From NCBI GenBank assembly GCA_023432075.1, contig JAEYVD010000753.1, positions 1-44,616 on the forward strand: 44,616 nt of DNA, read 5' to 3'. Shown here in pieces: positions 6,055-14,653 of the stretch. The DNA comes from Pseudomonadota bacterium (GTDB lineage Bacteria > Pseudomonadota > Gammaproteobacteria > Burkholderiales > Burkholderiaceae_B). The translations under genes and the position numbers were made by a program. The notes beneath the pieces were generated by a model. The model saw only the letters and a list, made by a program, of their open reading frames with translations. It searched no databases and was not told where the DNA came from. Every line of letters starts with the position of its first letter. The stretch's first letter is position 1.

Positions 6055-7188
6055 TCAGATGGTGTAGCCATTGATGCCCATGTACGCGCCGATGGTGCCG
6101 CCGGATACGGTCGCCGTGTAGTAGAGGGTCTGCGCTGTGGCGAGCTGAACCCCGCTGAACGGCGCCGAGTAGGCGACTGCCGGTGTGCTCATTTGCGGCG
6201 TGAACAATTGCGCTCCGACAGTGGCCGTCGAGAGAACGTTGAACGAGCCAGATCCGGCAACGGTGGACGTCAGCGAGTAGTACCCGGACACCGATTTCGC
6301 GTTCGGCGGCACCGCGCCGCTGATCGTCACAGGCGTGGGCGTCGAGACCTGCACCGCCAAACTGAGAACACCCTTGATCTCGATGCTGATCTGTCGCCCC
6401 AGTTGCAAGCCTACGACCAGTTGCTGGCTCGCGTTCGTGGGCCAAACGCTGATCAACGCCGAGGCCGTATAACCGGCCGGCATATTCGCACCGCTGTAGA
6501 TCGTCGGCAGCAGCGCTCCGGTCGCATTACGGGCAAGCAGGCTGCTGGCGCCCGTCGTCGGGTTGTAGATGGCGTAAATGCCCACATAGCCGTTGGTGGG
6601 CGCAGCACCCGTGTCCATGCCACCGGCCCCGGTCGTGGCCAGATTCAGCGTCTTGCTGAAATTCCCCAGCCGGTAGCCCTGGCCGCCCAGCGCCGTGGCG
6701 ACGATCACCTCGTCCGCGGTGAAAGTGGTCGTGGCCGCCGCCGTCGAAATGGAGCTGCGCAGGTTGCTGGCATTGCCAGCCAGCCCCACGGGTGCTGCTG
6801 CGACCCAGCCCGCGCCGCCAGCATCCGGGTCCGTAGTATTGTTGTCGCTGATGCTGCGCCACGCACCCGTGCCGTCCGCGGACAACACGCGAGCGCCGCG
6901 CGGGTATCCACCGACTGCCGTCGAGAATGCGCCGTCATAGGGGTATCCGCCGCCGGCCTGTGCCCACCGCACCGCGGCACTCAGGAAATTGAGGATCCCA
7001 TTGAAGTCGGCTCCGTAGGGTGGCACGCCACCAGCGGCCAGCGGAGTCATGGTCAACGGCGGGAACCCGTCGGTGAACGATGCCGCGCCCGGCGTCACGC
7101 CGATCTGAGAGGCGACGGGGATGGTATTTTTGGTTCCGCTGTCCGCGAACGGGACGGCGGATTTGCTGGGTGCGTTGCTAGCCTGCAT
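6055..7188 (-). CDS. Tail fibre protein
   Basis: A 377-aa protein. The N-terminal region (about 10-135: PFADSGTKNTIPVASQIG, then YGADFNGILNFLSAAVRWAQ and PRGARVL) is a common prophage fibre/collar N-terminal module that attaches to the baseplate. The remainder is low in charge and rich in Ala, Gly, Ser and Thr, suited to a beta-structured fibre with a receptor-binding tip. The start at 7188 overlaps the end of the DUF2612 gene by 11 nt. An ATG at 7227 would lie wholly inside that gene. The host receptor cannot be predicted. Confidence 0.8.
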   Translation of the reverse strand: MQASNAPSKSAVPFADSGTKNTIPVASQIGVTPGAASFTDGFPPLTMTPLAAGGVPPYGADFNGILNFLSAAVRWAQAGGGYPYDGAFSTAVGGYPRGARVLSADGTGAWRSISDNNTTDPDAGGAGWVAAAPVGLAGNASNLRSSISTAAATTTFTADEVIVATALGGQGYRLGNFSKTLNLATTGAGGMDTGAAPTNGYVGIYAIYNPTTGASSLLARNATGALLPTIYSGANMPAGYTASALISVWPTNASQQLVVGLQLGRQISIEIKGVLSLAVQVSTPTPVTISGAVPPNAKSVSGYYSLTSTVAGSGSFNVLSTATVGAQLFTPQMSTPAVAYSAPFSGVQLATAQTLYYTATVSGGTIGAYMGINGYTI

Positions 7189-7852
7189 AGATGAGCCCCG
7201 AGGATGTGAAGAAAACACCGGATCCAAAAGGCTGCATCAGCGCCTCATTGAATCCGAAGGTTGTTGGAAGATCGACCTGGAGCACGTTGGCCAGGACGGC
7301 CGCCGGCTTCGGGATAGCACCCGACTGGGTAAGGATGGCGATTTCGTACGGCTCGAGGGCGAATTCGAACACGTACCGGAACTCCATGTTCCCGGTGTCG
7401 GACACATAGCAGCGCCCACGGCCGGCAAACAGGTTGGATAGCAGGCGATTCAGGCTGGGCGACGTGCAATCGGAGATGTTGGCCAGCGCCTTCACAAGGA
7501 TGAGCTTGCGATACGCGTCGTCGGCCAGCCGATAGGTCTGGGTCGCCTGCTCACCCGTGAAGAATGGTGCCTGGTTGAATGGCTGCCAATCCAATGCCTC
7601 TTCGTAGCCCAGGTACGTGACGTCCCCGGGCACGGTCAGCATGCGCCCGATGTCCACGATCCTCCCCCAGATATCCAGCCCGAACCCTTGCGCCGTCTCA
7701 ACGTTCCAGACGAAGTCGTAAAACGCGTCGAAGTCCGCGTCCGGGTTGATGTACTCATCCATGTTGTTGATCAACTGAACGAGCGTCGGACTATTGGCGT
7801 ACTGGCTGATGATGGTGCGGGCCACAAGGCCCGGCTTCGGGTCGACAGTCAT
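7178..7852 (-). CDS. DUF2612-family baseplate protein
   Basis: A 224-aa protein with the DUF2612 pattern (QLINNMDEYINPDADFDAFYDFVWNVETA... GLDIWGRIV), which in contractile phages lies between the baseplate J protein and the fibre, the place taken by gpI in P2. It probably connects the baseplate periphery to the fibre. Its start overlaps the stop of the J gene by 4 nt (ATGA, 7849-7852). Confidence 0.8.
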   Translation of the reverse strand: MTVDPKPGLVARTIISQYANSPTLVQLINNMDEYINPDADFDAFYDFVWNVETAQGFGLDIWGRIVDIGRMLTVPGDVTYLGYEEALDWQPFNQAPFFTGEQATQTYRLADDAYRKLILVKALANISDCTSPSLNRLLSNLFAGRGRCYVSDTGNMEFRYVFEFALEPYEIAILTQSGAIPKPAAVLANVLQVDLPTTFGFNEALMQPFGSGVFFTSSGLIYAG

Positions 7853-9060
7853 ACCAGGGTCACCGAAATGTCATCGGCCGTGATCGTGGGCCGGCGGTTG
7901 ATGGGCACCGTAAGACTGGGTGCAGTCGGCGTTACCGTTCCCAGCAACAGCGACAGGATCGACACGGAAGGACTCAGAAGCGAGATGGGCGCGTAGAACC
8001 GGCTGGCGTAGATAGTCGACCCAATGCGCGCGCGCTGGCCCCCGTCTGCCCCGTTGAACGCGTCAACGATGGCCTGCTTGGTCAGCGCTACGATGTCCGA
8101 TGGAAGCGCGGGGTTAGCGGCCAACTGCACGGCGAACAGGACTGGAAGCGCTGCTGGGGTTTCCCACGTCACGACGTAGGACGGATACGGGTAGGCATAG
8201 CCCTCCCGATCCTCGATCGTGTACGACGTGTTGCCGTTGTAGTTGGCCCCGTTGCTCTTCTTGCGCCAGATCGCGTCCGCGATGTCCGCCGCCTCGCCGC
8301 CCACCACCGCCACCCAGATGGAATGCGGTGCGAGCGACACCCCGCCAATGGTCTGCGGCACCGACAGGTTGTTCTCTGTCACATAGACATCAATCACATC
8401 GGCCACATTGGCCACGTTCGCATAAATGGAGGGCAACGAACCACGCGCATTCAGGGCCACCGACTGGCGCCGGCGCGCTTCGAACTCGGCGCGCGACTCG
8501 ACATAGCTGCCGACCGTGCCGGCGTCCGCATTCAGGACCGAATCCCAGCCTGGGATAGCCTGGTAGATCTGGTTCAGCGCGCCAGGCGCGCAGTCCACCG
8601 GGCCGTCAACCGAGCATGCGAACGGCAGGTCAATGCTGCCGCTCGGCGGGATCGTGCCGGCCTGCGTGCAGAGATACAGGTTACCGTCCACCGCCTCAGC
8701 CCGCGCGCCCACCGGGATTACCACACCGGACAGCCCTGTGCACGTCGCGATCACCACAGTTGGGGTGCCAGGTTTGCGGTCCAGAAAATAGATCCGCCCG
8801 ATCGCGTCCTGCATGCGCCCCTCGGCGAACGCCGGGTCTACCTGGTTCACGTAGAGGGCGAACTCGTTGTTCTTGTCGCCGATGATGGCTGTGGTGCTTG
8901 ATGCCAGTTGCCCCTGGGGCGTTTCCAGCGCCGAATTCAGGCCGCCGCCAAAGGCAGCGTCCATGTCGGTCTGAACGCCCGCCAGAATGGCCGACTCTTC
9001 GGGCAGCACCAGCCCTTCCGGCGTGAACTGCACGCGCGGCACTTGGGAGCTTGTAGCCAT
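7849..9060 (-). CDS. Baseplate J-like protein
   Basis: A 403-aa protein of the baseplate J/gp47 family, a wedge component of contractile tails. Characteristic features are the N-terminal PEGLVLPEESAILAGVQTDMDAAFG with LETPQGQLA, the central DSVLNADAGTVGSYVESRAEFEARRR, and the C-terminal strand-rich domain ending in a hydrophobic tail. Length is typical. It follows a gp25-like gene and precedes DUF2612, the standard order. Confidence 0.9.
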   Translation of the reverse strand: MATSSQVPRVQFTPEGLVLPEESAILAGVQTDMDAAFGGGLNSALETPQGQLASSTTAIIGDKNNEFALYVNQVDPAFAEGRMQDAIGRIYFLDRKPGTPTVVIATCTGLSGVVIPVGARAEAVDGNLYLCTQAGTIPPSGSIDLPFACSVDGPVDCAPGALNQIYQAIPGWDSVLNADAGTVGSYVESRAEFEARRRQSVALNARGSLPSIYANVANVADVIDVYVTENNLSVPQTIGGVSLAPHSIWVAVVGGEAADIADAIWRKKSNGANYNGNTSYTIEDREGYAYPYPSYVVTWETPAALPVLFAVQLAANPALPSDIVALTKQAIVDAFNGADGGQRARIGSTIYASRFYAPISLLSPSVSILSLLLGTVTPTAPSLTVPINRRPTITADDISVTLV

Positions 9061-9067
9061 GGTTTCC

Positions 9068-9418
9068 TCAGAAGCTGACGGTCTGCGTGCTGCCGTCGGT
9101 CAAGGTGATTTCGACATAGCCCTCGAGGGCTCGATCTGTGAAGCTGGTGAGCGTGCACAGCGCGCTTGCAACATCGGGCACGGTGCGCGCAGCGCGCTGG
9201 ACGTTCTCGCGCACCAGGGAAAGCGGCGGCCGGTTCCCCAGGATGTCTTCCCAGTACGGGACGCCCGGCGCCGTGTTGTAGAAAAGCTCACCCTTGAACA
9301 GCTTGATGGCGCTGGCCACGTCCTGGGCCACGGCGTAGGGATTCGACGCCATGGCGATGTTCCCAGAGGCATCGAGCACCAGATCCCACGCCGACCGGTC
9401 GAGCAAAAGCGTGTTCAT
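9068..9418 (-). CDS. Baseplate wedge protein, gp25-like
   Basis: A 116-aa protein (MNTLLLDRSAWDLVLDASGNIAMAS... AQDVASAIKLFKGELFYNTAPGVPYWEDILG). The pattern of an initial hydrophobic strand, a predicted helix AQDV...LF and GVPYWEDIL matches small gp25/GpW-like or DUF2634-like wedge proteins. ATG at 9418 overlaps the stop of the spike gene (9415). The family is assigned by pattern and by its place before baseplate J. Confidence 0.65.
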   Translation of the reverse strand: MNTLLLDRSAWDLVLDASGNIAMASNPYAVAQDVASAIKLFKGELFYNTAPGVPYWEDILGNRPPLSLVRENVQRAARTVPDVASALCTLTSFTDRALEGYVEITLTDGSTQTVSF

Positions 9419-10149
9419 GGATTCGGTGTCCCCGTGTTCGAAGGCCCGCTCTGCACGCCCGGATGGGTATGCGTCGAACCGACGTCCCTTCCGTTGTTGC
9501 GCAGCGTGCCCAGCGTATTCATGTTGCCCTGCCAGGTTGAAGTTCCACCGTACGATCCCGAGCCTTGTTGCACGTTGCCGTTCAGCACGATGTTCGGCGC
9601 ATTCAGCGCGCATTGCGTGCTGGCGTTCATTTCAATGTTCGGTGCCTGAACCGTCACCTTGGACGGAGACACCACGTTGATGCCGCCCGCGGTGAATTGC
9701 ACGTACTGGGCGGGCGTACCGTTCAACAGGCCGCCCACATACAAGCCGTCGGCCATGTCGTGCGCCCGCCAAGACCCGGGGTTCGCCTGCGCCTTCGCCG
9801 CCTTGACGGCCGAGATATCCCGGCTGGCAAACACGGCGATGCCGATGTCCCCGATCTTTGGGTCCAGGATGATCGCGTCCGTGCCACCTTGCAGGCGGAA
9901 GTAAGGCAGGTTGTGCAGCACCGCATGCGGCACCGCGTTGCCTGCGCCATCGAGCTGATTGACCAGCGGCTGCACGTCTACGAAGCCCACCGGCGCCACG
10001 CCGCCGGAGTTCGTGACGGCCACCACGCGCACGAGCGTCGAAGTGCTGAGGCGCGCCAGCGCCTGCTGAATCACAAACATCACGGCGCCGTACTCGTCGC
10101 CGCCTTCCGCCGCCCGTGCCTGGCCAGGGTAGCCAAATTGATCAGCCAT
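9415..10149 (-). CDS. Central spike protein, Gp138-type
   Basis: A 244-aa protein with an N-terminal OB-fold region (about 30-110: STLVRVVAVTNSGGVAPVGFVDVQPLV), as in phage gp138 membrane-piercing spikes, then a beta-helical stretch with repeating short motifs (INVVSPSKVTVQAPNIEMNA... NAPNIVLNGNV) and a C-terminal STHTHPG tip that could hold a metal ion. It is predicted to form the trimeric needle at the centre of the baseplate. The order hub-spike-wedge is normal. Confidence 0.85.
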   Translation of the reverse strand: MADQFGYPGQARAAEGGDEYGAVMFVIQQALARLSTSTLVRVVAVTNSGGVAPVGFVDVQPLVNQLDGAGNAVPHAVLHNLPYFRLQGGTDAIILDPKIGDIGIAVFASRDISAVKAAKAQANPGSWRAHDMADGLYVGGLLNGTPAQYVQFTAGGINVVSPSKVTVQAPNIEMNASTQCALNAPNIVLNGNVQQGSGSYGGTSTWQGNMNTLGTLRNNGRDVGSTHTHPGVQSGPSNTGTPNP

Positions 10150-11002
10150 TTATCTGCCTCTGACACATGATTTGCGAAATCCAGGCTCCCCCTGGAACTT
10201 TGGATTCCAGCGTATGAACGATGCTGACGACGATCCATTCACCGTGCGCCGCCTCGATCGTGCTGATGACCTGCACCAATCCACCCAGACTCAACTCAGG
10301 CGTGTACAGGAGGGTGAAAACGACCCCGCCGCCAGTGAATGATGGGTACCCCATCAAGTTCTTGTCCGAGGAAATTTGCACGGGATCGCCCAGCCGTGCA
10401 GCTGCGCGCGGCCAGATCGCAAGAACTCCTCGATCGATTGCATAGCTGATTCGTGCCGCGCGCGCGCAGGACCGCAGTTGCTCCAACGCGGTCCCGCTGA
10501 AGTACGGGTTGGATAGCTGAACCGTCACGCCACTGTTTTCGAACGCCAAGCCCATGGCGCTTGCCAAGTCGGACGCGATGACCGCCACATCCGTCGACCC
10601 GCGATAACTGCGCGCGTTGACGGGCTTCACAGCGTGGATTGCAGCCGATAGCGCCACCACGTTGAACACGACTTCCGGGGCGCCTCCATAATCCGCCCAG
10701 GCCTGTGAAATCGTCCCCTCGTAGAGAACGGTCAGGGCGTCGCCCTCATCGCCGGCCGCCACGAGAATCCGGTTGTTACGCCGCTCCGTCATGATCGGCC
10801 CTATCACCGTGAGCTGGTTCATCATGTCCTGGCTCAGGCCGAACATACGAAGCTGAAGCTGGCTTTGGGCATCCCCGTTGTATGCCACGACGGCAGCCGA
10901 TACCCGATATCCGGTCAGCGTGACGTCTGGTCCTTTGGTATCGCCAAACTCTCCTTCCCCCAGGCTGATCGTGACGTCGATGCGACGCTTGACGAAGCTC
11001 AT
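10142..11002 (-). CDS. Baseplate hub protein
   Basis: A 286-aa protein directly upstream of the spike (8-nt overlap, start of the spike inside its end). It has several alternating beta-strand segments and a middle region (DVAVIASDLASAMGLAFENSG... LSNPYFSGTALEQLRSCARAA) like gpD/gp27-type hub proteins, whose central domain often reads as a LysM-like or tail-tube-like fold. It should form the ring joining tube and spike. The family call is by pattern and position. Confidence 0.7.
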   Translation of the reverse strand: MSFVKRRIDVTISLGEGEFGDTKGPDVTLTGYRVSAAVVAYNGDAQSQLQLRMFGLSQDMMNQLTVIGPIMTERRNNRILVAAGDEGDALTVLYEGTISQAWADYGGAPEVVFNVVALSAAIHAVKPVNARSYRGSTDVAVIASDLASAMGLAFENSGVTVQLSNPYFSGTALEQLRSCARAARISYAIDRGVLAIWPRAAARLGDPVQISSDKNLMGYPSFTGGGVVFTLLYTPELSLGGLVQVISTIEAAHGEWIVVSIVHTLESKVPGGAWISQIMCQRQING

Positions 11003-11298
11003 AGCTCAGATGCCTCCAGGTACGCCAGCACGAAGCGGGCCCCTAGCCCGGTGTAAACCGGATCCGCATGCCCGCGCGTGTCCAGAAAGCTCAGGTCGCC
11101 CACGAAGCCGCGGTACGCCTCTCGGACGATCCTGACCCGGTCGTGGCACAGCGCCGCCGTCACGATTGGCCGGTGGCTCACGAACAGGTCCAAATACAGC
11201 CCCGTCGACTTCTCATAGACGTTGATCTGGCAGCTTTGGCCCGCCAGAATGACGTTCAACGACTGCGACGGCACGGCGCGCAGGGGAATCTTCCTCAT
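10999..11298 (-). CDS. Baseplate plug-like small protein
   Basis: A 99-aa protein (IPLRAVPSQSLNVILAGQSCQINVYEKSTGLYLDLFVSHRPI...) with the short beta-rich pattern seen in small baseplate proteins next to the hub in phages of this type. It ends in GLGARFVLAYLEASEL and overlaps both neighbours by 4 nt. I place it as a baseplate plug-type protein (DUF6983-like) with moderate certainty; it has no catalytic motif. Confidence 0.55.
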   Translation of the reverse strand: MRKIPLRAVPSQSLNVILAGQSCQINVYEKSTGLYLDLFVSHRPIVTAALCHDRVRIVREAYRGFVGDLSFLDTRGHADPVYTGLGARFVLAYLEASEL

Positions 11299-11930
11299 TG
11301 GAACTCCGTCGTGAGAATCAGCGGCTCGCCCGGCTCCGTGCCCAACGGGAAGGATTGCACCTGACCATTGCTCTGTGGGTCGGCGCCGCTGGGCTCTTGC
11401 GTCTGCGCGAACTGTGCCACAGCCGTCTGCCGCACCTCCTCAACCTGCAGCTCAACGATCAGCAGGCTGGACCCATTCCGGCTATCCCGGCTGTACGAGT
11501 AGTTCACCAGGTTGGCAGACGCATAGACGATTTCCGGCGTCACCACCGAGTACAGGTCGGTGCTGCTCGCAATTCGCTCCAGCACGCCCAGCATGACGTT
11601 TCTGGACGCGAGGCTACCGCTGTGGGCCAGGAGAATTGATGCGTCGTAGGGGTTGTCCACCTTGTTGAAGGAAGTGAACGTCCCCTGCTCCAAAGGAAAG
11701 GTCGAAATACGGCCACCGCCCCGAAATCTGATTCCCATGAAGGAATCGAACACCACGGCAGGATTGCCATCCTGGTCGTACAGGCCCCAAAGGGGCGTGC
11801 CGAACAACAAGTCGGTAAGGGCACCCAAACCGAGGTTCGCCAATTCCGACAGGGACGGTAGCGTCGCCTCTCGGAATATGGCCGGCACCCCGGGAACCTG
11901 CGGCACATTTGGAAATGGGATGAGCGGCAT
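11295..11930 (-). CDS. Baseplate/tail protein upstream of the hub
   Basis: A 211-aa protein with a Pro-rich start (MPLIPFPNVPQVPGVPAIFRE), a predicted beta core including FGTPLWGLYDQDGNPAVVFDSF, and a C-terminal helix-rich region followed by a flexible Gln/Pro/Gly tail. In phages with a DUF3383 sheath, a protein of this type follows the tape measure and is annotated as a Dit-like or general baseplate protein. It probably initiates the tube on the baseplate. Start and stop overlap its neighbours. Confidence 0.6.
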   Translation of the reverse strand: MPLIPFPNVPQVPGVPAIFREATLPSLSELANLGLGALTDLLFGTPLWGLYDQDGNPAVVFDSFMGIRFRGGGRISTFPLEQGTFTSFNKVDNPYDASILLAHSGSLASRNVMLGVLERIASSTDLYSVVTPEIVYASANLVNYSYSRDSRNGSSLLIVELQVEEVRQTAVAQFAQTQEPSGADPQSNGQVQSFPLGTEPGEPLILTTEFQ

Positions 11931-13606
11931 CAGTTAAGCCCCGTATTGGCCTGCTGGACGAGCGTCTGATTTCTGCCCATCCCGGAAAGATCGCGCGCAA
12001 TGCCGGCGCCATCCGTCGCGGCGGTATGCACGTGCACGGGGCCGTTGAAGATGGTTTCGGTCGAGTTGTTCGTCGTGTTCGAGGCCGGTGCGCTGGCGGC
12101 CAACTGCGCCGCCGGCTGCGCGGCCCGGGCGGCTCCCGCTGAAGCCAAGGCGCCGTTCTTCAGCGCTTCCGCGTGCGCGAGCTTTGCCAACTCGGTCGCC
12201 ACAGCCGCGCGCTCTTCGGCCTTCTTTTCCTTCTGCGCGGGGATCTCGAAGTCCGTGGTCACTACACGGCTGGCGTCCTCGACTGTCTTCGCCGCCCTGA
12301 GCTTGTCCCCAGCTGCTTTGTGGCTGTTCCGCAGCTCCCAATCGACGAAGGCGTACTGCTGGTCCCTGGTCGATTGCGCCAGCGCCACGCCCATGACCTG
12401 CTTGAACATGTCGACGCGCTCGTTTCGCCACTGGGCCACCCCAAACGCCGTGCCGTTGTCGCCGACAGCCCGGTGATCCAGCTTGCCGCCGCTCTCCGCT
12501 TGCAAGTTGTTGACGATTCCAATGGCCTGCGCACGGGACCAACCCATCTTCTCGAATTTGGTAATCGCATCGCTGGCGTCGGGCGTCAGCTCTGCCTTAC
12601 CCTTCGACATCCAGCTGGGCGTAATCGCCTCCTTGGCGGCGAGCATTGAGGCTAGGACGGGATCCTTTGACTCAGCAATCCTTTTGCGAGTCTCTTCCGG
12701 GATGAGCTTGTTCGCCACCTCGGTGATCGCCTTGAGGATCTGCTCGAAGCCCATCACCAGCAGCTTCACGCCTTCGTTGATCTGGGCCTTGTTGGTGATG
12801 ATCCAATCGCCCAGCTCGATCAGCTTTTCAACCAGAAAGTCGAACGCCGGCATCATCGACGTGAGGACATTCACGCCCACGCTCGACAGCCGGTTCATGG
12901 CCGTGTCGTACTTCTGCCGCAACTGCTCTGCGCGCTGCGCCGCGGCCGCTTGCTCAGCCGCCGGTCCAGACTGCTCCCGGCGTCGGCGCGCGATACCCTC
13001 CGGCCCCTCCTTGTAGAGGTTGAACTGCTGGGCATCCAGGCCCATCATGTTCGCGGCCAGCGCGGCGCGTGCGCGGTCGGTCTTGTAGATCTCGGCGACG
13101 ATCCGCGCCCGGGCCTGGAGGTAAGTGTTGCCGTCCTTCAGGTCTTCGGTCTTGCCGCCGAACTGGAAGAACGCCGGCAGCGTCTCTGCCGCCATGCCGC
13201 GCTTGAACTTCGCGACCTGGTCAGCCGACTCGCGAAGTTGGGCCGTGATGCCCTCGACCGAGCCGCCAGCGTTCTTGGCAGCAAGCTGCCATTCAGCCAG
13301 GTCCTTCGCGCTCATGTTCAGGTTGTCTGACATGCGCGCCAGGCTGGCGGTGGACTCGACCGTGCTGGACACGAAGTTCTTCAGGCCCATGCCGGCCGTG
13401 AATACAGCGAGCAGCGCCAGCGCCTCGTTGCGCACCCTGCTGAAGAACATGGCCGCCTGCTTGCCGCGGGCTTCCATCTCGCGCGCGGTCTTGGCCGATC
13501 CATCCCGCGTGTGCGCAAGCGCGTCGTCCACCTCCGCCGCACCCTGCTTGAAGCCCTTGGCGTTCATGGTGAGCGTGACGACCAGAGCATCAAGAACGGT
13601 GGCCAT
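11930..13606 (-). CDS. Tail tape measure protein with a tail-lysozyme domain
   Basis: A 558-aa protein. The N-terminal part (about 1-330) is helical and Ala/Lys/Gln-rich with hydrophobic stretches (ALALLAVFTAGMGL at 62-75; the 250-300 region), as in tape measure proteins. Residues about 345-465 (DAITKFEKMGWSRAQAIGIV, NNLQAESGG with Glu371, AFGVAQW) match phage tail-tip lysozyme domains, so the protein can also open peptidoglycan locally during entry. The C-terminus is Ala/Asn/Thr-rich. By the usual rule of about 1.5 angstroms per residue the tail would be near 80 nm. It follows the frameshifted chaperone pair, the standard tail order. Confidence 0.9.
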   Translation of the reverse strand: MATVLDALVVTLTMNAKGFKQGAAEVDDALAHTRDGSAKTAREMEARGKQAAMFFSRVRNEALALLAVFTAGMGLKNFVSSTVESTASLARMSDNLNMSAKDLAEWQLAAKNAGGSVEGITAQLRESADQVAKFKRGMAAETLPAFFQFGGKTEDLKDGNTYLQARARIVAEIYKTDRARAALAANMMGLDAQQFNLYKEGPEGIARRRREQSGPAAEQAAAAQRAEQLRQKYDTAMNRLSSVGVNVLTSMMPAFDFLVEKLIELGDWIITNKAQINEGVKLLVMGFEQILKAITEVANKLIPEETRKRIAESKDPVLASMLAAKEAITPSWMSKGKAELTPDASDAITKFEKMGWSRAQAIGIVNNLQAESGGKLDHRAVGDNGTAFGVAQWRNERVDMFKQVMGVALAQSTRDQQYAFVDWELRNSHKAAGDKLRAAKTVEDASRVVTTDFEIPAQKEKKAEERAAVATELAKLAHAEALKNGALASAGAARAAQPAAQLAASAPASNTTNNSTETIFNGPVHVHTAATDGAGIARDLSGMGRNQTLVQQANTGLN

Positions 13607-13607
13607 A

Positions 13608-14209
13608 CTATTTCCTCGAGTTGGCTATGGCCTGCTGGTTGTGCGCGTCCACTGCGAGCACCTCAAGCAGGTTGTAAAGGTCCTCGGCCCCATAGACCGT
13701 CTGCAGGTCGTGCAGCAGGCCCGGGTGCCGAGAGATCAGGGCGCCGATGTTCCGGGGAATGTTGGCGTAGTGGATCAGACGCGGGCCGCCTGCCCAGGCT
13801 TGGAGCCCGAAGTCGATGGGGCGGCGGCCATAGAAAAATCCATGTGCAGCCCCAGCACCTGCTTGCGCAGTTGCAGCAGCGTCGCCACTTCCTCGATATC
13901 GTCGGGGATAAGCGCACGGGTCACGGCGGGGCTGGGCTGGATCTGGATGCACTCCATCATCTTGTCCAGCAGCGGCTTGGCGCTGTCGAAGGGCAGCTTG
14001 GCGATCGCCTTGAGGCCCATCGCAGCGACCCCAGCAAGCCCCGCCTCGGCGATGTTGTCTGGGATTTTCACCCCGGCGTTCATCAGGGCGAAAAGCGCGC
14101 GCCCGGCCCAATCCTCGGCCTCGTAGGCCGAGAGTTCGGTCAGGATGAACACCTTTCCCTTGTCGCGCCCCTCGGCGCTGATCGTTACGGTTGCCGTCTT
14201 GCGGGCCAT
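13608..14209 (-). CDS. Tail assembly chaperone, long form by -1 frameshift
   Basis: The short chaperone (13775-14209) appears to be extended by a -1 ribosomal frameshift into the frame ending at 13608. Beyond the slip the frame encodes FFYGRRPIDFGLQAW and then about 60 further protein-like residues, including DLYNLLEVLAVDAHNQQ, ending two bases before the tape measure start. That frame has no ATG or GTG start after the slip region, so it cannot easily be a separate gene. This mirrors the G/G-T pair of lambda. The fusion would be about 200 aa and should coat the tape measure and recruit tube subunits. Confidence 0.7.
13775..14209 (-). CDS. Tail assembly chaperone, short form
   Basis: A 144-aa protein (MARKTATVTISAEGRDKGKVF, then ELSAYEAEDWAGRALFALMNAG) with the profile of tail assembly chaperones that follow the tube gene. 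It ends with a Ser/Gly-rich tail that is probably just the unshifted reading after the slippery region at 13832-13840. Its start follows the tube stop almost directly (TGATATG). Most translation should give this form, a minority the long form. Confidence 0.75.
   Translation of the reverse strand: MARKTATVTISAEGRDKGKVFILTELSAYEAEDWAGRALFALMNAGVKIPDNIAEAGLAGVAAMGLKAIAKLPFDSAKPLLDKMMECIQIQPSPAVTRALIPDDIEEVATLLQLRKQVLGLHMDFSMAAAPSTSGSKPGQAARV
13832..13840 (-). promoter_or_regulatory. Probable -1 frameshift site (GAT TTT TCT)
   Basis: On the minus strand the zero-frame codons are GAT (13840-13838), TTT (13837-13835) and TCT (13834-13832), giving five consecutive T residues. The P-site tRNA-Phe can slip back by one and still pair with TTT. 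The A-site pairing after the slip is imperfect, so this is not a textbook heptamer. It is the best slip point in the overlap because the extension's protein-like sequence begins right after it. Confidence 0.5.
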
Positions 14210-14210
14210 A

Positions 14211-14642
14211 TCACACCAGCGCCGGAGAGACGTTTTCCCAGGTGATCTGGTACGTCATGGGTTGAAGGATGGCGCGCGCGGTCGGCGCCGGCGGGATCTG
14301 CGTCAGCACACCCTTGGTCATGACGAACTTGCGTCCGATCGACGGGATGTTCAGCGTGCCATTGGCGTAGAACACCTCCCGCGCCACCTTCATGGCGGCC
14401 AGCCACGCCTCGAAGATGGTCATGGAGGGCGAATCGGCCTGGATCGCGATGGTCTGCACGCTCATGAAAGGCGTGTAGCCGGCCGACATGCGCCCGTCCA
14501 CGCCCATGACGGCCTGGGCGGGCTGCACGGCGTCGAACGTGAAGGCGTCGTCCGTCGCATAGCCCTCGATCTTCTGAGGGATGGGGAAGATTCCGCCGAC
14601 GCCGAGCAGCAGGACGGAATTTGCACTGGTGAGAGTAGACAT
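14211..14642 (-). CDS. Tail tube protein
   Basis: A 143-aa protein located between the DUF3383 sheath and the chaperone, where the tube gene is expected in contractile phages. It has beta-rich segments (GYATDDAFTFDAVQPAQAVM, MSVQTIAIQADSPSMTIFE) and ends with MTYQITWENVSPALV, a pattern seen in small tube/KTSC-neighbour proteins of this phage type. Start ATG 14642. The family (DUF3277-like) is assigned by size, order and pattern. Confidence 0.7.
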   Translation of the reverse strand: MSTLTSANSVLLLGVGGIFPIPQKIEGYATDDAFTFDAVQPAQAVMGVDGRMSAGYTPFMSVQTIAIQADSPSMTIFEAWLAAMKVAREVFYANGTLNIPSIGRKFVMTKGVLTQIPPAPTARAILQPMTYQITWENVSPALV

Positions 14643-14653
14643 GTCGGTCGTCC

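Noticed and set aside
6055..7188. A diversity-generating retroelement acting on the tail fibre, as in Bordetella phage BPP-1
   Set aside because: No reverse transcriptase gene and no template/variable repeat pair were seen near the fibre gene or elsewhere.
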